Assembly: GCA_033064195.1 (NCBI GenBank)
Contig: JARBJD010000098.1
Span: forward strand, 1-64,000
Source: Blattamonas nauphoetae
Taxonomy: Eukaryota > Preaxostyla > Oxymonadida
Length of the DNA: 64,000 nt
Direction of reading: 5' to 3'
Made by a program: the position numbers and the translations under genes
The notes under the pieces: generated by a model
What the model saw: the letters and a program-made list of their open reading frames with translations, nothing else
Databases searched by the model: none
What the model was told of the DNA's origin: nothing
Part shown: piece after piece, positions 9,828-19,903 of the stretch
Layout: each line of letters opens with the position of its first letter
How positions within the stretch are numbered: the stretch's first letter is position 1

Positions 9828-9833
9828 TTCGTC
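9828..9833. repeat. Target-site duplication of P2, left copy (TTCGTC)
   Basis: TTCGTC directly precedes the AGTAGTGG terminus; the same six bases follow the CCACTACT terminus at 31611-31616. A 6-bp duplication is the known signature of Polinton integration. Confidence 0.9.
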
Positions 9834-11910
9834 AGTAGTGGTAGAAGCGATTTGGGAACCAATCTGAAATTGTCATTGAAATCAAAACCAAAAGTCAAGT
9901 CCGATTGACCAATTTTGAATCTTGTATTAAAAGGAATTTATGACATTTTGATGACATCAATATTTGGCCTAAATTCTAAAAATATGTCCAATATTTTGAC
10001 CTCGTGAAAAGTGTCAATTTTTGAAGCAAATTTTGGCAACATTCGAAAAAATGTTGGCGCTTTTTTTGGTGTTTTTCCCTTTTTGACCACAAATCAGTCG
10101 AATCCAATGTGAGAACCATTTCGAAAAATTCTGCAAAAAATTCTAAAATCTTGGGGACACTGTAGGTCATCGATCAAGACAATCCTGATCAAAATCGGTT
10201 GGGAATTCGTCGAACTGTGTACCGAACTTAGGTCGAAAAAGTGACGAAAAAGTCGATGTTCGGATTTCGCCACTATGAACACCTTTATGTCTCAAATTGC
10301 GTTCAAACACGTTCTAAAATTACGAAATTGATTTTGATAGGTGAAATTTTAGGAAAAAAGCACTTTTGAAAAAAAAGTTTGATCCGACCCCACAACATAC
10401 TTTGAAAATGACAAAATTTTTAAGGAGGAGAAAGTGACGTCTCGCTCTTCTCCAACACGTCACTTTTCGCCCTCTGATGGTCTCAAAACGTGTCAAATCG
10501 GTAGTGGACAGGTATTCGCGTCATTCGGTTCTGACGATCCTCGACACACGATCGTTTTCACAATTTTTTGTCAATTTTCATTTCTCATTGATTTCACGTC
10601 AACCACTTCACAATCGCACTCAAGCGACGCTTTTTTGAGAATTCTGGTTGTACATCACCTATAGTTCGCTCTGGAGGGTCGGTTTTTCGATCACACTTGT
10701 GACGACACATTTGCACCAACATTTTGACACTATGGATTTTTTGATCCGATTTTCACTGCAAATCCTTCTTTCTCACGGTATGAGTGAGGTGTGCCTGAAT
10801 TTTGAGGAGATTTTGTCGGATAGTTCTCTCATAAAGTCACTTTTTCATGTTTTCACTTCACAACTTTTGACCGTTTTTGTCACTTCAAAACCGACTGTAG
10901 TCCCTTTCATTTCATCACTTTTGCTCCCCATTTCACCTCGAATTAGTTCATCATTCCTCTTCATTTTGCTCATATCACTTCCATTTTGTGGGCCGTTCTC
11001 ACTTCACTAGCACATCATTTTAGTCAACTTTTCATCACTTTTTTCACAAAAACAGAGTAAAAGAAAGCGAAACAACCAACAATGAAACGGGCAAGTATGA
11101 TACTGAGAGGGAAATTGACGAACGTGAAAACGGTGTGAAATGTGACACTAATAGTGAAAATTAGGTCTGTGTTCCGGTTTTTCTCTCTTCAAAACAACAA
11201 AAATGATTCAAAAATGTTCGTGAAATGTTGGATTTTCCGGAAAAATACCGAGATATGAAGTGAGCCGTTGAATGGCGGATCTCTGCAAAAGTTCGGAAAA
11301 CTCAGTAAACGGGAAATTGTATGTTATATTCGAGAAAAAGTTTAGTTGAAAGAAACATGAATGAAATGGCTTTTAAGGATAATCAACGAGAAAACGAGGA
11401 CTGAAGTGAGGTCAAAAATGAAAACATAACGAGTGAAAATGAAGTGGCAATTCAATCAAAAACGAGTGAAACAGAGCTGAAAAAAGAAGAAAAGGAGAGT
11501 GGCATACTCGTTTTTACATAAAAGTTTCGAGATCCACGACCGATCCTGAAACTCCGCATAACTCTGCAAAAGTTCGGAAAAAGGAAAAAACGGAGCATAC
11601 CTCGATGATCCTACAGTTCCGGAGAATCTGAAACGCGAAGAATTAGAACGAAACGAACATAGTTGAGAAATGAGTGATCGAACCCATTGATCCTCGATTC
11701 CAGTGAAAAATCCAAAACTGAGAAAACGACGAATGAAAATGTCTTTTTGAATTTTTTAATTTGTATTAAATGAATCCAACTGAAATATACAAGGAAAGAC
11801 GTCGAGTATGTTCGGAACAAGCATTAATTGAATCAATGAGAGAAGAGAACTGTTCGCTGGTCTCTGAGTATGTCAGAAATAATGTGCCGGTGACGTATGT
11901 TCATGAGGGA
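9834..11910 (+). repeat. Left terminal inverted repeat of P2
   Basis: This arm matches the reverse complement of 28913-31610, starting AGTAGTGGTAGAAGCG and continuing through the first third of the 129-residue gene at 11770, where the match stops. The right arm has an extra 0.65 kb (the gene at 30757-31350) that the left arm lacks at about 10040-10080. The stretch 10082-11170 is nearly identical between arms and 11300-11600 is more diverged. Apart from the start of the 11770 gene no coding region is supported; parallel open frames in both arms (10648-11010 and 29813-30124) simply reflect the duplication. Confidence 0.9.
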
Positions 11911-12159
11911 GTTGAATGGAGAATAAAACCAAAGTTGTGGAATCAAGGAAACAGACCTCACAATGCAAAACGTCGTCACTACACTCAATCATTCGTCGAA
12001 AATGAACTGAAGAAATACAATTGTGAACTCGTTGGTGAGTACACGAAAGTTCTGGTTCCATTCACATATCGAGAGATTGGCGGAAGTGAAGTGTTCAGAA
12101 TTAGACTTGATGCATGGCTGACTGCTAAGAAAAAGCCCCATCTGAGAAAACAGAAATAA
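11770..12159 (+). CDS. Small 'EGxEW...RPH' repeat protein, P2 left end
   Basis: A protein of 129 residues with two repeat units. The first has ENCSLVSEYVRNNVPVTY, then HEGVEWRIKPKLWNQGNRPH; the second has YNCELVGEYTKVLVPFTYR and ends RLDAWLTAKKKPHLRK. It spans the inner edge of the left terminal repeat, so its first third is duplicated at the right end (28841-29053). An AATTTGTATTAAATG leader precedes it, and it lies 43 bases before the polymerase gene. The fold is probably a small beta-rich domain used in tandem; no function is known. Confidence 0.65.
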   Translation: MNPTEIYKERRRVCSEQALIESMREENCSLVSEYVRNNVPVTYVHEGVEWRIKPKLWNQGNRPHNAKRRHYTQSFVENELKKYNCELVGEYTKVLVPFTYREIGGSEVFRIRLDAWLTAKKKPHLRKQK

Positions 12160-12202
12160 ACGCTCAACTTTTTTTATTTTTGGATTTTTTAATTTGTAGT
12201 AA

Positions 12203-15200
12203 ATGGCACTGCTACAACCAGTCAAGGAAAGAATTCAAGAAATTCGAGATCTCTTTCCGAATACACAATTTCAATTTATTGATGGTCGAACGTATATTCC
12301 AGACAGCACAAATTATCAACAACATCGTTCATTTCTTCTGAATATGCTTCAACACACAGATCTCGAGTTTCCACATCCAACAAAGAATCTCGATCTCAAT
12401 CTCATTCCAGATTTTATTGAACAAGTTAAACTTCGACAACAGATGGCGTCAGAAGATCGACTCGCTCACCGAATGATCGTGGAAAACATGAGTGCAAATC
12501 CAAGAGTGAACAAAGAAGAACTGAAGAAGCAAGTGTTCAGAATGACGTGGAAACTGAAATCAATCGAAGAGAAGCTGATGGATCATTGGATGAAGAATCT
12601 GTTGATCATTCAGAAGAAAAATGAACAAATGGAAAAAAGAGAAGTACAGACATTTGATGGATTTGAAGAATGCATATTACTTGCTGAACCGCGTGACAAA
12701 GTAGCATTCAATTCTTGTCTCATGGATGCACGAAGGAAGGTCAAAAAGAATGAAGTCGAGAAGGTTGAAGATAATGGAAAACCATATCAACTGTACTTCC
12801 ACAATCATCTGAAGAACGTTGAAGAAATCACAACCTTCATCAAAGCAGTGTTCGACAAAGAGAAAGATCATCCATTCAAGATTAGTATTGACTTTGGAAA
12901 GATTATTGAGAGAAAAGACAAAGATGAGACAACTTACAAAGACTTCAGACCAGAACTGGAGAACACATCGAAGAGTTTCCCAACTGTGATCAGAAGTGCA
13001 GGAGACATCACTGAGTATTCAAAATATGCGATCAATCTGATCAAAGAATCACAGGAGAGAACACTGATGGATACGAAGACAATGTACATAGCATTCCACT
13101 CCATTCTGGTTGCAGTCTATCGATTCCCAGTTGCAGGAAAAGCAAATGCAATTCTCACTGAACACATCAAAACGAGGAATGTTCGGTATATTGATTCTGA
13201 GTACAACATCTGTTTCTTTCAGGCACTATCATTCCTCACACTTCCTGAGGTTCCTGGCAAGAAGATATCAATCAATATGAGAAACGTTGAAGCAAAACGA
13301 TTGTTTGCAGTATTTGAGAATCTCACACACCTTCGACCACATCAATTAACTGAACATTTGCGAAAATATCCTGGATTTGATATTGCATGTGACATTGAGA
13401 AAGCGATGCAAGTATTCAACATCACAGTTCACATTTACGAATACGATGAGGACAAGAAACGCTACTTCCTGAGCCAATCGTATGTCAACGAAAATGATGA
13501 TGCTCGTGTTCTTCCCATCCTGATGATTCCACTTACAGCCACTCTCGTTCATGTGATGTTCATTGTTGATCCTGAGAAAATCACTGGATATAAACTCTGT
13601 CCATATTGTCAGTCAAGAGGATTCCAAGTGAAGGATTCTCACTTCAAGACTTACTACGAGAAGCATCTCAGAGAGGGTAAAGAACTTGATGGAAAACATG
13701 TGAAGAAGATCTCCCTGGACAAAACTCCAAGACCGTACGTTCCACATATTCTCAACAATAGAACATATGAATTTCTGATGGCACACAAAAGACAATACGA
13801 ATTCAAACCAACACAGTACTACATCACATACGATTTCGAAACCATGGAAGATCTCATTCTTGACAACTTGTTCTCTGATGACAATACACAGTTGATCTCA
13901 CATTTGAAACCGCTCTCTGTTGCATCAGCAATCAAAACAAAATCAGGGGTGAAGTCAATCTACTTTGATCTTCGAGATGGAAAGGACTTTGTGAAGCAAT
14001 GGATCAGACAACTCTTCAAATATGCCGAGACAGTTCGAGAGAACAACCAATATGAAGACCCTGAAATCCCCTCACAAAATAAAGTCAGTGTGATTGGATT
14101 CAACAGTTCCAGATTCGACATCAATCTTATCTTTCGTGATCTCGTTGACAAGGATTGGAAAGTGGTGAGCTTTCTTGGATCCACAACAAAGTACAAACAA
14201 GTGTTGATCAGACATGAGAGATCACAACAGGTGCTTCGATTCATAGACATGATGTCATACACTGGACCAATGACATTGGATAATGCAGTAAAGGCTTTTG
14301 GTGGAAACACTACACTTCAGAAATCATTCTTTGCTTACGAATCCTTCGACTCATCAGACTACGATACAGTACTGAGCAAACAAGAACCTTTCTCCAAATA
14401 TGAATTCTATTCGAGTCTGAACAACAGTGAAATGTCCGACCCAGATTACCAAATGTACCTTGATGATTGGAACAGACAAGGATTCAAGAACCGTTGGGAA
14501 TACCTCAAGTTCTACAACATCAGAGACGTCGAATGCATGATTGCACCACTAGACACGTTAATCAATTTGAACTTCCAGTACAAAGTGGATATGTTGCACA
14601 ATCTCTCATTGTCAGCGAATGCTTCAGCAATCAAGTATGCTTGTGCGTATAAGGATTTCGATATCGATGATGATTTCAATGGAGTGGATCAATCTGGTGA
14701 AATAAAAATCACCAAGCAATACTGGAAATACAAGGTTGCATCATACATTTATCAAGACCAGAAAGCACATCGCAATACTAACAAAAATGTCACTGAAGCA
14801 GACTACGACTGGTTTGTTCAACAGTGCAAGAGAGTGTGCTATATCTGCAAGAGTCACTTCTCACAAGCAGTACGTCCAACACTGGATCGAATCGACAATT
14901 CGAAAGGACATTCAAAAGAGAACGTAAAGATCTGTTGTGATTACTGCAACACATACAAGTCAGACCATGAAGAACATCTCACACGATTGAGGATTCAACT
15001 GAAGAAGTACTGCATCTGGAAATCACTACCAATGACTCTGACACATGAGCAAACATATCACAAGTTGAGAGCAGCAGTGACTGGTGGACTATCTAATGTT
15101 CAGCACAGACAGAATATCAAAGACTTGACTCCAATCAATCACTTCTCTTTTGAAGATGGTGTTGTCAAATCAACCGATACTGAACACATCATGACTCATG

Positions 15201-16558
15201 TCTGTGGCGTTGACTTTAATTCCCTCTATCCAAGTGCTTTCTCATCAATCAAGAACAAGAACAATCCATACACGAAACACAGAATGTACATGCCAGGACG
15301 ATGCTTATTCACCGCAACAGGAGATAAAGAATGTCGGGAGATTATCGAGGACAAGAATCAGAAGACATTGTTCGTTGCAGAACTGAAAGACCACATCGAT
15401 GAGAAGCACATAAATGATTTCATTAACTTCCCACCAATCTTCAGAAACATCATTGTCAATACAACAGAAGAAAACATTGGAGAGAAGACTTATTCGTTGA
15501 TGAAGAAACATGGATTGAAGACTGACGACAAACAAAGAAAGCTGACTCAACTCTTGAGCACACACGATCAGTATATGTTCTTTTCGACATACTATCTGTG
15601 GTTCCTCATCGACTATTGCCACTTCTTTATTGATGACGTAAAGAGTGTGTTGGTCTTTTCGAGACACGCAGGATTTGAACCATTTGTAACCTCATTCATG
15701 AATGATCGAATTGAAGCAATGAAGGTTGGAAACAAGGGAAAAGAACAATTCTGTAAGACGAACTTGAATGGAAGTTACGGATATGATGGAATGAACACTG
15801 AGAAGTACAACTCAATCACAATCTGCAATGAGAAGAGAACATACTTGAAACAGATGATGAAAGGATTTGTGGCAACAAGAGAGATCAATGAGGACAACTA
15901 CATTGTGATTGAAGACAGAGAGAAAGCATCGTGCAAAACATGTCTGCAAGAAGCAGTATTCACACTCGACAATGCCAAGTTCTGGTATCTGAATTTCATC
16001 TACAATTTCATGTACAAGTGTCTTGACATGAACAAGATTCACTTCTGTGAGGGAGACACTGACTCTGCTTATTGGGCAATCTCAGGTGATCCAGACGCTG
16101 GAATTCATCAACAATTTGAACATGTTATTGCTGACAAGGAATTCTATGATGCACACAAATATGAATGGTTTCCCAATCCTGAAAAGGGAGTTGATGATGA
16201 GAAGAAGCTGTTGGGATTAGCAATTGAAAAGGAAGGTGAACAGATGATCTGTCTTGCACCAAAGTGTTACTCGCTCGATGAGAAATGCAAAATCAAAGGC
16301 GTGTCTCTGAAGAAAACAAACATCACAAGTGACGATTATAAGAAGTGTCTGAATGGAGAGAAAACAGTGACGACAACACTGAACTTTCAAACTAGAAGAA
16401 TCGTGAGCGAAGATGACACCAATGCATTTGAGATTGCGAAAATACAACAACAGAAACTCAGTCTCAGTGGAATTCATCTGAAGGCAATCGTACTTGAAAA
16501 TGAATCATGTCCTCCATTCATTCATGGACTGAATGCAACTGATTATATTATTGAATAA
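12203..16558 (+). CDS. Protein-primed family B DNA polymerase (pPolB) of P2
   Basis: This enzyme replicates the element. It is 1451 residues long, at the large end for Polintons, and open throughout. The 3'-5' exonuclease motifs are ITYDFETM (Asp about 544), FNSSRFD (about 639) and YNIRD (about 775). The polymerase motifs are DFNSLYPS (about 1004), KTNLNGSYGY (about 1185) and GDTDS (about 1285). Between exonuclease and polymerase, near residues 879-925, is an HNH/zinc-like module: CYIC, LDRIDNSKGHSKENVKICC, DYCN. Upstream, residues 330-490 have NICFFQAL and VHVMFI blocks, like the catalytic Cys and His of an OTU-like protease region, followed by CPYC and two His. Residues 1-330 are helical and unassigned. 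It is preceded by the shared AT-rich leader. Confidence 0.92.
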   Translation: MALLQPVKERIQEIRDLFPNTQFQFIDGRTYIPDSTNYQQHRSFLLNMLQHTDLEFPHPTKNLDLNLIPDFIEQVKLRQQMASEDRLAHRMIVENMSANPRVNKEELKKQVFRMTWKLKSIEEKLMDHWMKNLLIIQKKNEQMEKREVQTFDGFEECILLAEPRDKVAFNSCLMDARRKVKKNEVEKVEDNGKPYQLYFHNHLKNVEEITTFIKAVFDKEKDHPFKISIDFGKIIERKDKDETTYKDFRPELENTSKSFPTVIRSAGDITEYSKYAINLIKESQERTLMDTKTMYIAFHSILVAVYRFPVAGKANAILTEHIKTRNVRYIDSEYNICFFQALSFLTLPEVPGKKISINMRNVEAKRLFAVFENLTHLRPHQLTEHLRKYPGFDIACDIEKAMQVFNITVHIYEYDEDKKRYFLSQSYVNENDDARVLPILMIPLTATLVHVMFIVDPEKITGYKLCPYCQSRGFQVKDSHFKTYYEKHLREGKELDGKHVKKISLDKTPRPYVPHILNNRTYEFLMAHKRQYEFKPTQYYITYDFETMEDLILDNLFSDDNTQLISHLKPLSVASAIKTKSGVKSIYFDLRDGKDFVKQWIRQLFKYAETVRENNQYEDPEIPSQNKVSVIGFNSSRFDINLIFRDLVDKDWKVVSFLGSTTKYKQVLIRHERSQQVLRFIDMMSYTGPMTLDNAVKAFGGNTTLQKSFFAYESFDSSDYDTVLSKQEPFSKYEFYSSLNNSEMSDPDYQMYLDDWNRQGFKNRWEYLKFYNIRDVECMIAPLDTLINLNFQYKVDMLHNLSLSANASAIKYACAYKDFDIDDDFNGVDQSGEIKITKQYWKYKVASYIYQDQKAHRNTNKNVTEADYDWFVQQCKRVCYICKSHFSQAVRPTLDRIDNSKGHSKENVKICCDYCNTYKSDHEEHLTRLRIQLKKYCIWKSLPMTLTHEQTYHKLRAAVTGGLSNVQHRQNIKDLTPINHFSFEDGVVKSTDTEHIMTHVCGVDFNSLYPSAFSSIKNKNNPYTKHRMYMPGRCLFTATGDKECREIIEDKNQKTLFVAELKDHIDEKHINDFINFPPIFRNIIVNTTEENIGEKTYSLMKKHGLKTDDKQRKLTQLLSTHDQYMFFSTYYLWFLIDYCHFFIDDVKSVLVFSRHAGFEPFVTSFMNDRIEAMKVGNKGKEQFCKTNLNGSYGYDGMNTEKYNSITICNEKRTYLKQMMKGFVATREINEDNYIVIEDREKASCKTCLQEAVFTLDNAKFWYLNFIYNFMYKCLDMNKIHFCEGDTDSAYWAISGDPDAGIHQQFEHVIADKEFYDAHKYEWFPNPEKGVDDEKKLLGLAIEKEGEQMICLAPKCYSLDEKCKIKGVSLKKTNITSDDYKKCLNGEKTVTTTLNFQTRRIVSEDDTNAFEIAKIQQQKLSLSGIHLKAIVLENESCPPFIHGLNATDYIIE

Positions 16559-16581
16559 ACACAAACTTTATTTTTGTATAA

Positions 16582-16797
16582 ATGAATACACGACAGATTA
16601 ATACATTCGTGGATAGATTGCTGAATTGCACACAACACTCTAAAGAGAAAATATTCAATGTCAAGTTCAATAGAACCAACACTTTACCAGTATATGATGT
16701 CTATGATTCACATGGAGAGTATGTTGCAAACGATGAGACATATTTTGAGGATTGGTTTAATGGAGGTCTCTCTCCAAAGTTAACTATTTCAGATTGA
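16582..16797 (+). CDS. Small protein of 71 residues between polymerase and integrase (P2)
   Basis: A short frame beginning MNTRQINTFVDRLLNC, with the shared AT-rich leader (TTTATTTTTGTATAA) ending at its ATG, which supports expression. It lies 23 bases after the polymerase stop. Its C-terminus (YFEDWFNGGLSP) is rich in aromatic and acidic residues. No family is recognised. Confidence 0.5.
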   Translation: MNTRQINTFVDRLLNCTQHSKEKIFNVKFNRTNTLPVYDVYDSHGEYVANDETYFEDWFNGGLSPKLTISD

Positions 16798-16875
16798 ACA
16801 AAAGTAGTCTCACAGTTTCTGATTGAATTCTTGGGAAAACGTTTTAGTGATTGGAGATGTGAAAAAGCATACAAG

Positions 16876-18585
16876 ATGTATAAAGAATATCATCGAAAGT
16901 ACAATCAGCAAGTGACACCAATTCTCTCACCACGGATTCGAAGGCCTGCAGAGGCAAGACCAATACCCATTCCAGTGCAAAGACCAATAGCAATAGAACC
17001 ACCTGAATATCTAATTATTCCTGGACTGAAGAGAAACTTGAAATCAATGGGGTTTGAATATGAATATCCAATGAAGGATAGGAAGTTCGAAGAGGATGAT
17101 GAGGATGATGATGATGAAGATGATGATGATGAAGATGATGATGATGAAGATGATGATGACATTACACCAATTTTACAGATGCAGGATCCAATAGAGAGAA
17201 ATCCCATCTTCACACCAACCGTGTTCAACCACCCAGTGAGGGAGATCAGACAGAATGAACCGACGACACAGCAAGTGCTCAATAAGTTGGCACAAATGAA
17301 AGGATTGTTTGATCATCAACAGAGAAACGATTCAGAAGATGAACAGATCAAAGCTGAGAACTCAATAATGAAAAATCAAAAGCAGATGGAACACTTTATT
17401 ACATCACACATTCTGGATGCCAATAAAAGGAACAGAGACACATTTATTCGAGCCTCGATTAACAAAACTATTGCGAACGATGATATTGACTTCATTCTGA
17501 CTCACACAAAACAAATACCATTCGGAGGAAGATCATTTCAGGATTGGTATGAGGAATATGATCATAGATGGAGTGCTGCACATCCGAGGAAAATCCAGAG
17601 GGAAAAAGGAAGCGACAAAAGGATAATTGATCCACCAATGATTCCTAAAACAACGGAAAAAATTGTCTATCCATTTCGATCAAAGATGCAGTTCATGTCC
17701 AAAGCAATTACTGGTGATCCACAGAAGACTTCAGACAGAAAGGTTCCACAGAATTGTGATCGACCTTACTTCTCTCCCAAGTTTGGATCCTGGGAAATTG
17801 ATCTCGTTTTTATCCAATCACCAACGTCGAAAACAGTACTTCAGATATACCTCTTCGCAATCAACATTAACACTAAATACCTGGTTGTCATTCCTGTTCT
17901 GGATAAATCATGGAGCAAAGTCAAGACTGCAATCAATGATCTGATAAATCATCGTGGAGTTCATGTCAACAACATTCGAGGAGATGGTGAAGCAGCATGG
18001 ACAAGTAGAGAAGCATCAGAGTTTTTCAAGGATCTGAATGTCAGTACATATTTCATAAGCTCACCATTCACTAATCATAATCGAATAGTCGATCGAGTGA
18101 TCAGAACAATCAGAGATGGATTCCAAGACAATGCAACACAGATGGCAAATCATTCATTGATGAATCAGATGGTGGAATACTACAACATGACTCCACATCG
18201 AGCGTACTGGAACAAGTTCACTCCACAGCAGGCACAAAACAATCGTGAAATTGAAGCACTGTATATCTCCAGTTGTGAAGAACAATTAAAGAACATCCAA
18301 CGACAGCAGACTACACAGCTGCTTTGGAGATACAAACCAGGAAACATTCTACTGATTCACCTTGACTTGGACAAGACTGTTGCCAAGTTTCAGAAGAAGA
18401 GAATGCAGTTTCAATTCGTGGGGAAATTCATCGAATACAAGCACGGGAATGTGGTAGCTACACTACTGAATGGACTGACGTGTCTGTCAAAAGTTGTCTA
18501 CGTTCCAATCCAACACACAAAGTTCCATGCAGACTCTATTGACGACTTAACTCCAGAGTTCATTGCTGAGTTCGGTCTATTCTGA
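16876..18585 (+). CDS. Retroviral-type integrase (rve) of P2
   Basis: The integrase inserts the element and makes the 6-bp duplication. The N-terminal 230 residues are low in recognisable content and include a strongly acidic run (about 17093-17160). The catalytic core begins near 17760: GSWEIDLVFI with the first Asp, NNIRGDGEAAW with the second, and NHNRIVDRVIRTIRDGF at the third acidic position. YYNMTPHRAYWNKFTPQQA follows, as usual in this family. A C-terminal SH3-like segment (KPGNILLIHLDLDKTVAKFQKKRMQF) resembles the tail of other Polinton integrases. The start is taken at the first ATG in frame; the frame itself is open somewhat further upstream. The family is confident, the exact N-terminus is not. 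Confidence 0.85.
   Translation: MYKEYHRKYNQQVTPILSPRIRRPAEARPIPIPVQRPIAIEPPEYLIIPGLKRNLKSMGFEYEYPMKDRKFEEDDEDDDDEDDDDEDDDDEDDDDITPILQMQDPIERNPIFTPTVFNHPVREIRQNEPTTQQVLNKLAQMKGLFDHQQRNDSEDEQIKAENSIMKNQKQMEHFITSHILDANKRNRDTFIRASINKTIANDDIDFILTHTKQIPFGGRSFQDWYEEYDHRWSAAHPRKIQREKGSDKRIIDPPMIPKTTEKIVYPFRSKMQFMSKAITGDPQKTSDRKVPQNCDRPYFSPKFGSWEIDLVFIQSPTSKTVLQIYLFAININTKYLVVIPVLDKSWSKVKTAINDLINHRGVHVNNIRGDGEAAWTSREASEFFKDLNVSTYFISSPFTNHNRIVDRVIRTIRDGFQDNATQMANHSLMNQMVEYYNMTPHRAYWNKFTPQQAQNNREIEALYISSCEEQLKNIQRQQTTQLLWRYKPGNILLIHLDLDKTVAKFQKKRMQFQFVGKFIEYKHGNVVATLLNGLTCLSKVVYVPIQHTKFHADSIDDLTPEFIAEFGLF
17093..17160 (+). repeat. Acidic microsatellite (GATGATGATGAA)n inside the integrase gene
   Basis: Imperfect repeats of GAT/GAA triplets encode about 22 consecutive Asp/Glu residues. 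The tract is in frame and lies between two otherwise unrelated segments of the N-terminal region, so it probably varies in length between copies. Confidence 0.9.
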
Positions 18586-18654
18586 CCTCAGAACTTCGTT
18601 CGCTTCAATTTAGTCTAATCTCAAAAATGTTTCAGATATTTTTATTTCACATAA

Positions 18655-18981
18655 ATGACATCACTGAAAATTTTAGAACCGTTTGATCCAGAACAAAAGG
18701 AGTTCACAAACATCCACGACTTTCAGAGATACTTGGAGAAGAATAGAAAAGAACTGAATGAGTACACAACTCAGAAACTGAATAGGATGATTCATATTGA
18801 TGGATATCGAATAACAAAAATAAGAGGTGAGATAGCACTGAGGAAACGATATGTTGATGCTTCCACTCCTCCTAATTCACTCTCGATTGATCAAAGATTA
18901 TCTGACATTGAAGAATCAATTCGAGCGCTGACTGACTCAATTGGTAACCTTCTCCAAGAATTAACAGACCCTTCTGATTAG
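18655..18981 (+). CDS. Protein of 108 residues, unknown (P2)
   Basis: The frame starts MTSLKILEPFDPEQKEF directly after a TTTTTATTTCACATAA leader. The middle has a basic IDGYRITKIRGEIALRKRY segment and the last 35 residues (SIDQRLSDIEESIRALTDSI) look like a coiled coil with heptad spacing. This could be an oligomeric DNA-binding protein, but no family is recognised. It overlaps the convergent ATPase gene by 21 bases. Confidence 0.6.
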   Translation: MTSLKILEPFDPEQKEFTNIHDFQRYLEKNRKELNEYTTQKLNRMIHIDGYRITKIRGEIALRKRYVDASTPPNSLSIDQRLSDIEESIRALTDSIGNLLQELTDPSD

Positions 18982-19842
18982 TCCATCTTTGTTGATCTCA
19001 GTCAGTGCTACTCCATCTGTGTTGTATCGAAGAATGACTGCTTCACATTTTTGTTTCCTTTGGTCGACATTCCAGAATTGTCGAATGTCAATTGGTGAGT
19101 TCAACTGAGGATAGACTCGACTGATTCGTTCTTTGTTGAATCCTCCAAAAATCCACATCGAATCAATGTTTGACTTCATGTCTGCTGACAAACTGAAGAG
19201 TTCATGCATCGTCAGAAAGAATGTGAATTTCGGTTGTCGATTCTCCAATAATAGGTCCATCATTGTCATTCTATTTTTGGATGTTCTACGTTCCCCAAGA
19301 ATTCTGCGACAGTCATCCAAGAGGATAATCGTTTGGAGATTCTTAACTGTGAAGTCATCAATGTACAGTGAGTCGAACAATTCATCTCTGCACTCATCTG
19401 TAATTCTATCTTGCCACTGATTGTCTATGATCTCTTCATATGCTGCTTTCGATTCAGATAGTTCCAACAGAAATGGAAGTGCTTCATCGTATTTCACTTT
19501 CACATATGGAACGTTCAGTATTGGTCTGAATTTGTCGAAGGTTGGATCAATGTTCTTATCAGTGACGAAGACAAACAAATGGAATAGTTCATTTCTAACT
19601 TGAACATTCTGGAGCTTGGCAACCTCTCGAAGAGCATTGAATGTTTTCCCACTTCCTCTGTTTCCAACAAGTACATTCACACTATTGCGATTGAAATTCA
19701 AGTCTGGATGTATTTGTGATTGCACTTCATGAGAAACATTCCTATTTGATGCTTCACTCAGTTTTGCATTCACATATGCTGTAAGAGACAAGGGTTCCAC
19801 CCTCCGCGAAACCTCTGGTTTAGCCATATTCGATTTGTTCAT
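18961..19842 (-). CDS. FtsK/HerA-type genome packaging ATPase of P2
   Basis: A protein of 293 residues, usual for the A32-like packaging ATPases of Polintons and related viruses. The Walker A motif is GNRGSGKT at residues 60-67 and Walker B is LQTIILLDD ending near residue 177. FTFFLTMHELFSL and IDSMWIFGGF follow and fit the sensor strand and the arginine region of the family. The ATPase is expected to drive element DNA into a capsid. It is read from the opposite strand and its start lies 61 bases from the divergent gene at 19904, so the two share a short AT-rich promoter region. Confidence 0.88.
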   Translation of the reverse strand: MNKSNMAKPEVSRRVEPLSLTAYVNAKLSEASNRNVSHEVQSQIHPDLNFNRNSVNVLVGNRGSGKTFNALREVAKLQNVQVRNELFHLFVFVTDKNIDPTFDKFRPILNVPYVKVKYDEALPFLLELSESKAAYEEIIDNQWQDRITDECRDELFDSLYIDDFTVKNLQTIILLDDCRRILGERRTSKNRMTMMDLLLENRQPKFTFFLTMHELFSLSADMKSNIDSMWIFGGFNKERISRVYPQLNSPIDIRQFWNVDQRKQKCEAVILRYNTDGVALTEINKDGLIRRVC

Positions 19843-19903
19843 TTGTGATTTAACTCTAATTAAAATATACTTTTGGTTTTTTTATTTTGTATGAAAACAT
19901 ACA

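Noticed and set aside
10648-11010. Open frame of 120 residues in the left terminal repeat, mirrored at 29813-30124
   Set aside because: It is duplicated only because it lies in the inverted repeats. Composition is Phe/Leu/Ser-rich without family likeness, and no AT-rich leader precedes it.
16905-17282. Minus-strand frame with a long serine run
   Set aside because: Antisense of the acidic GAT/GAA repeat in the integrase gene.
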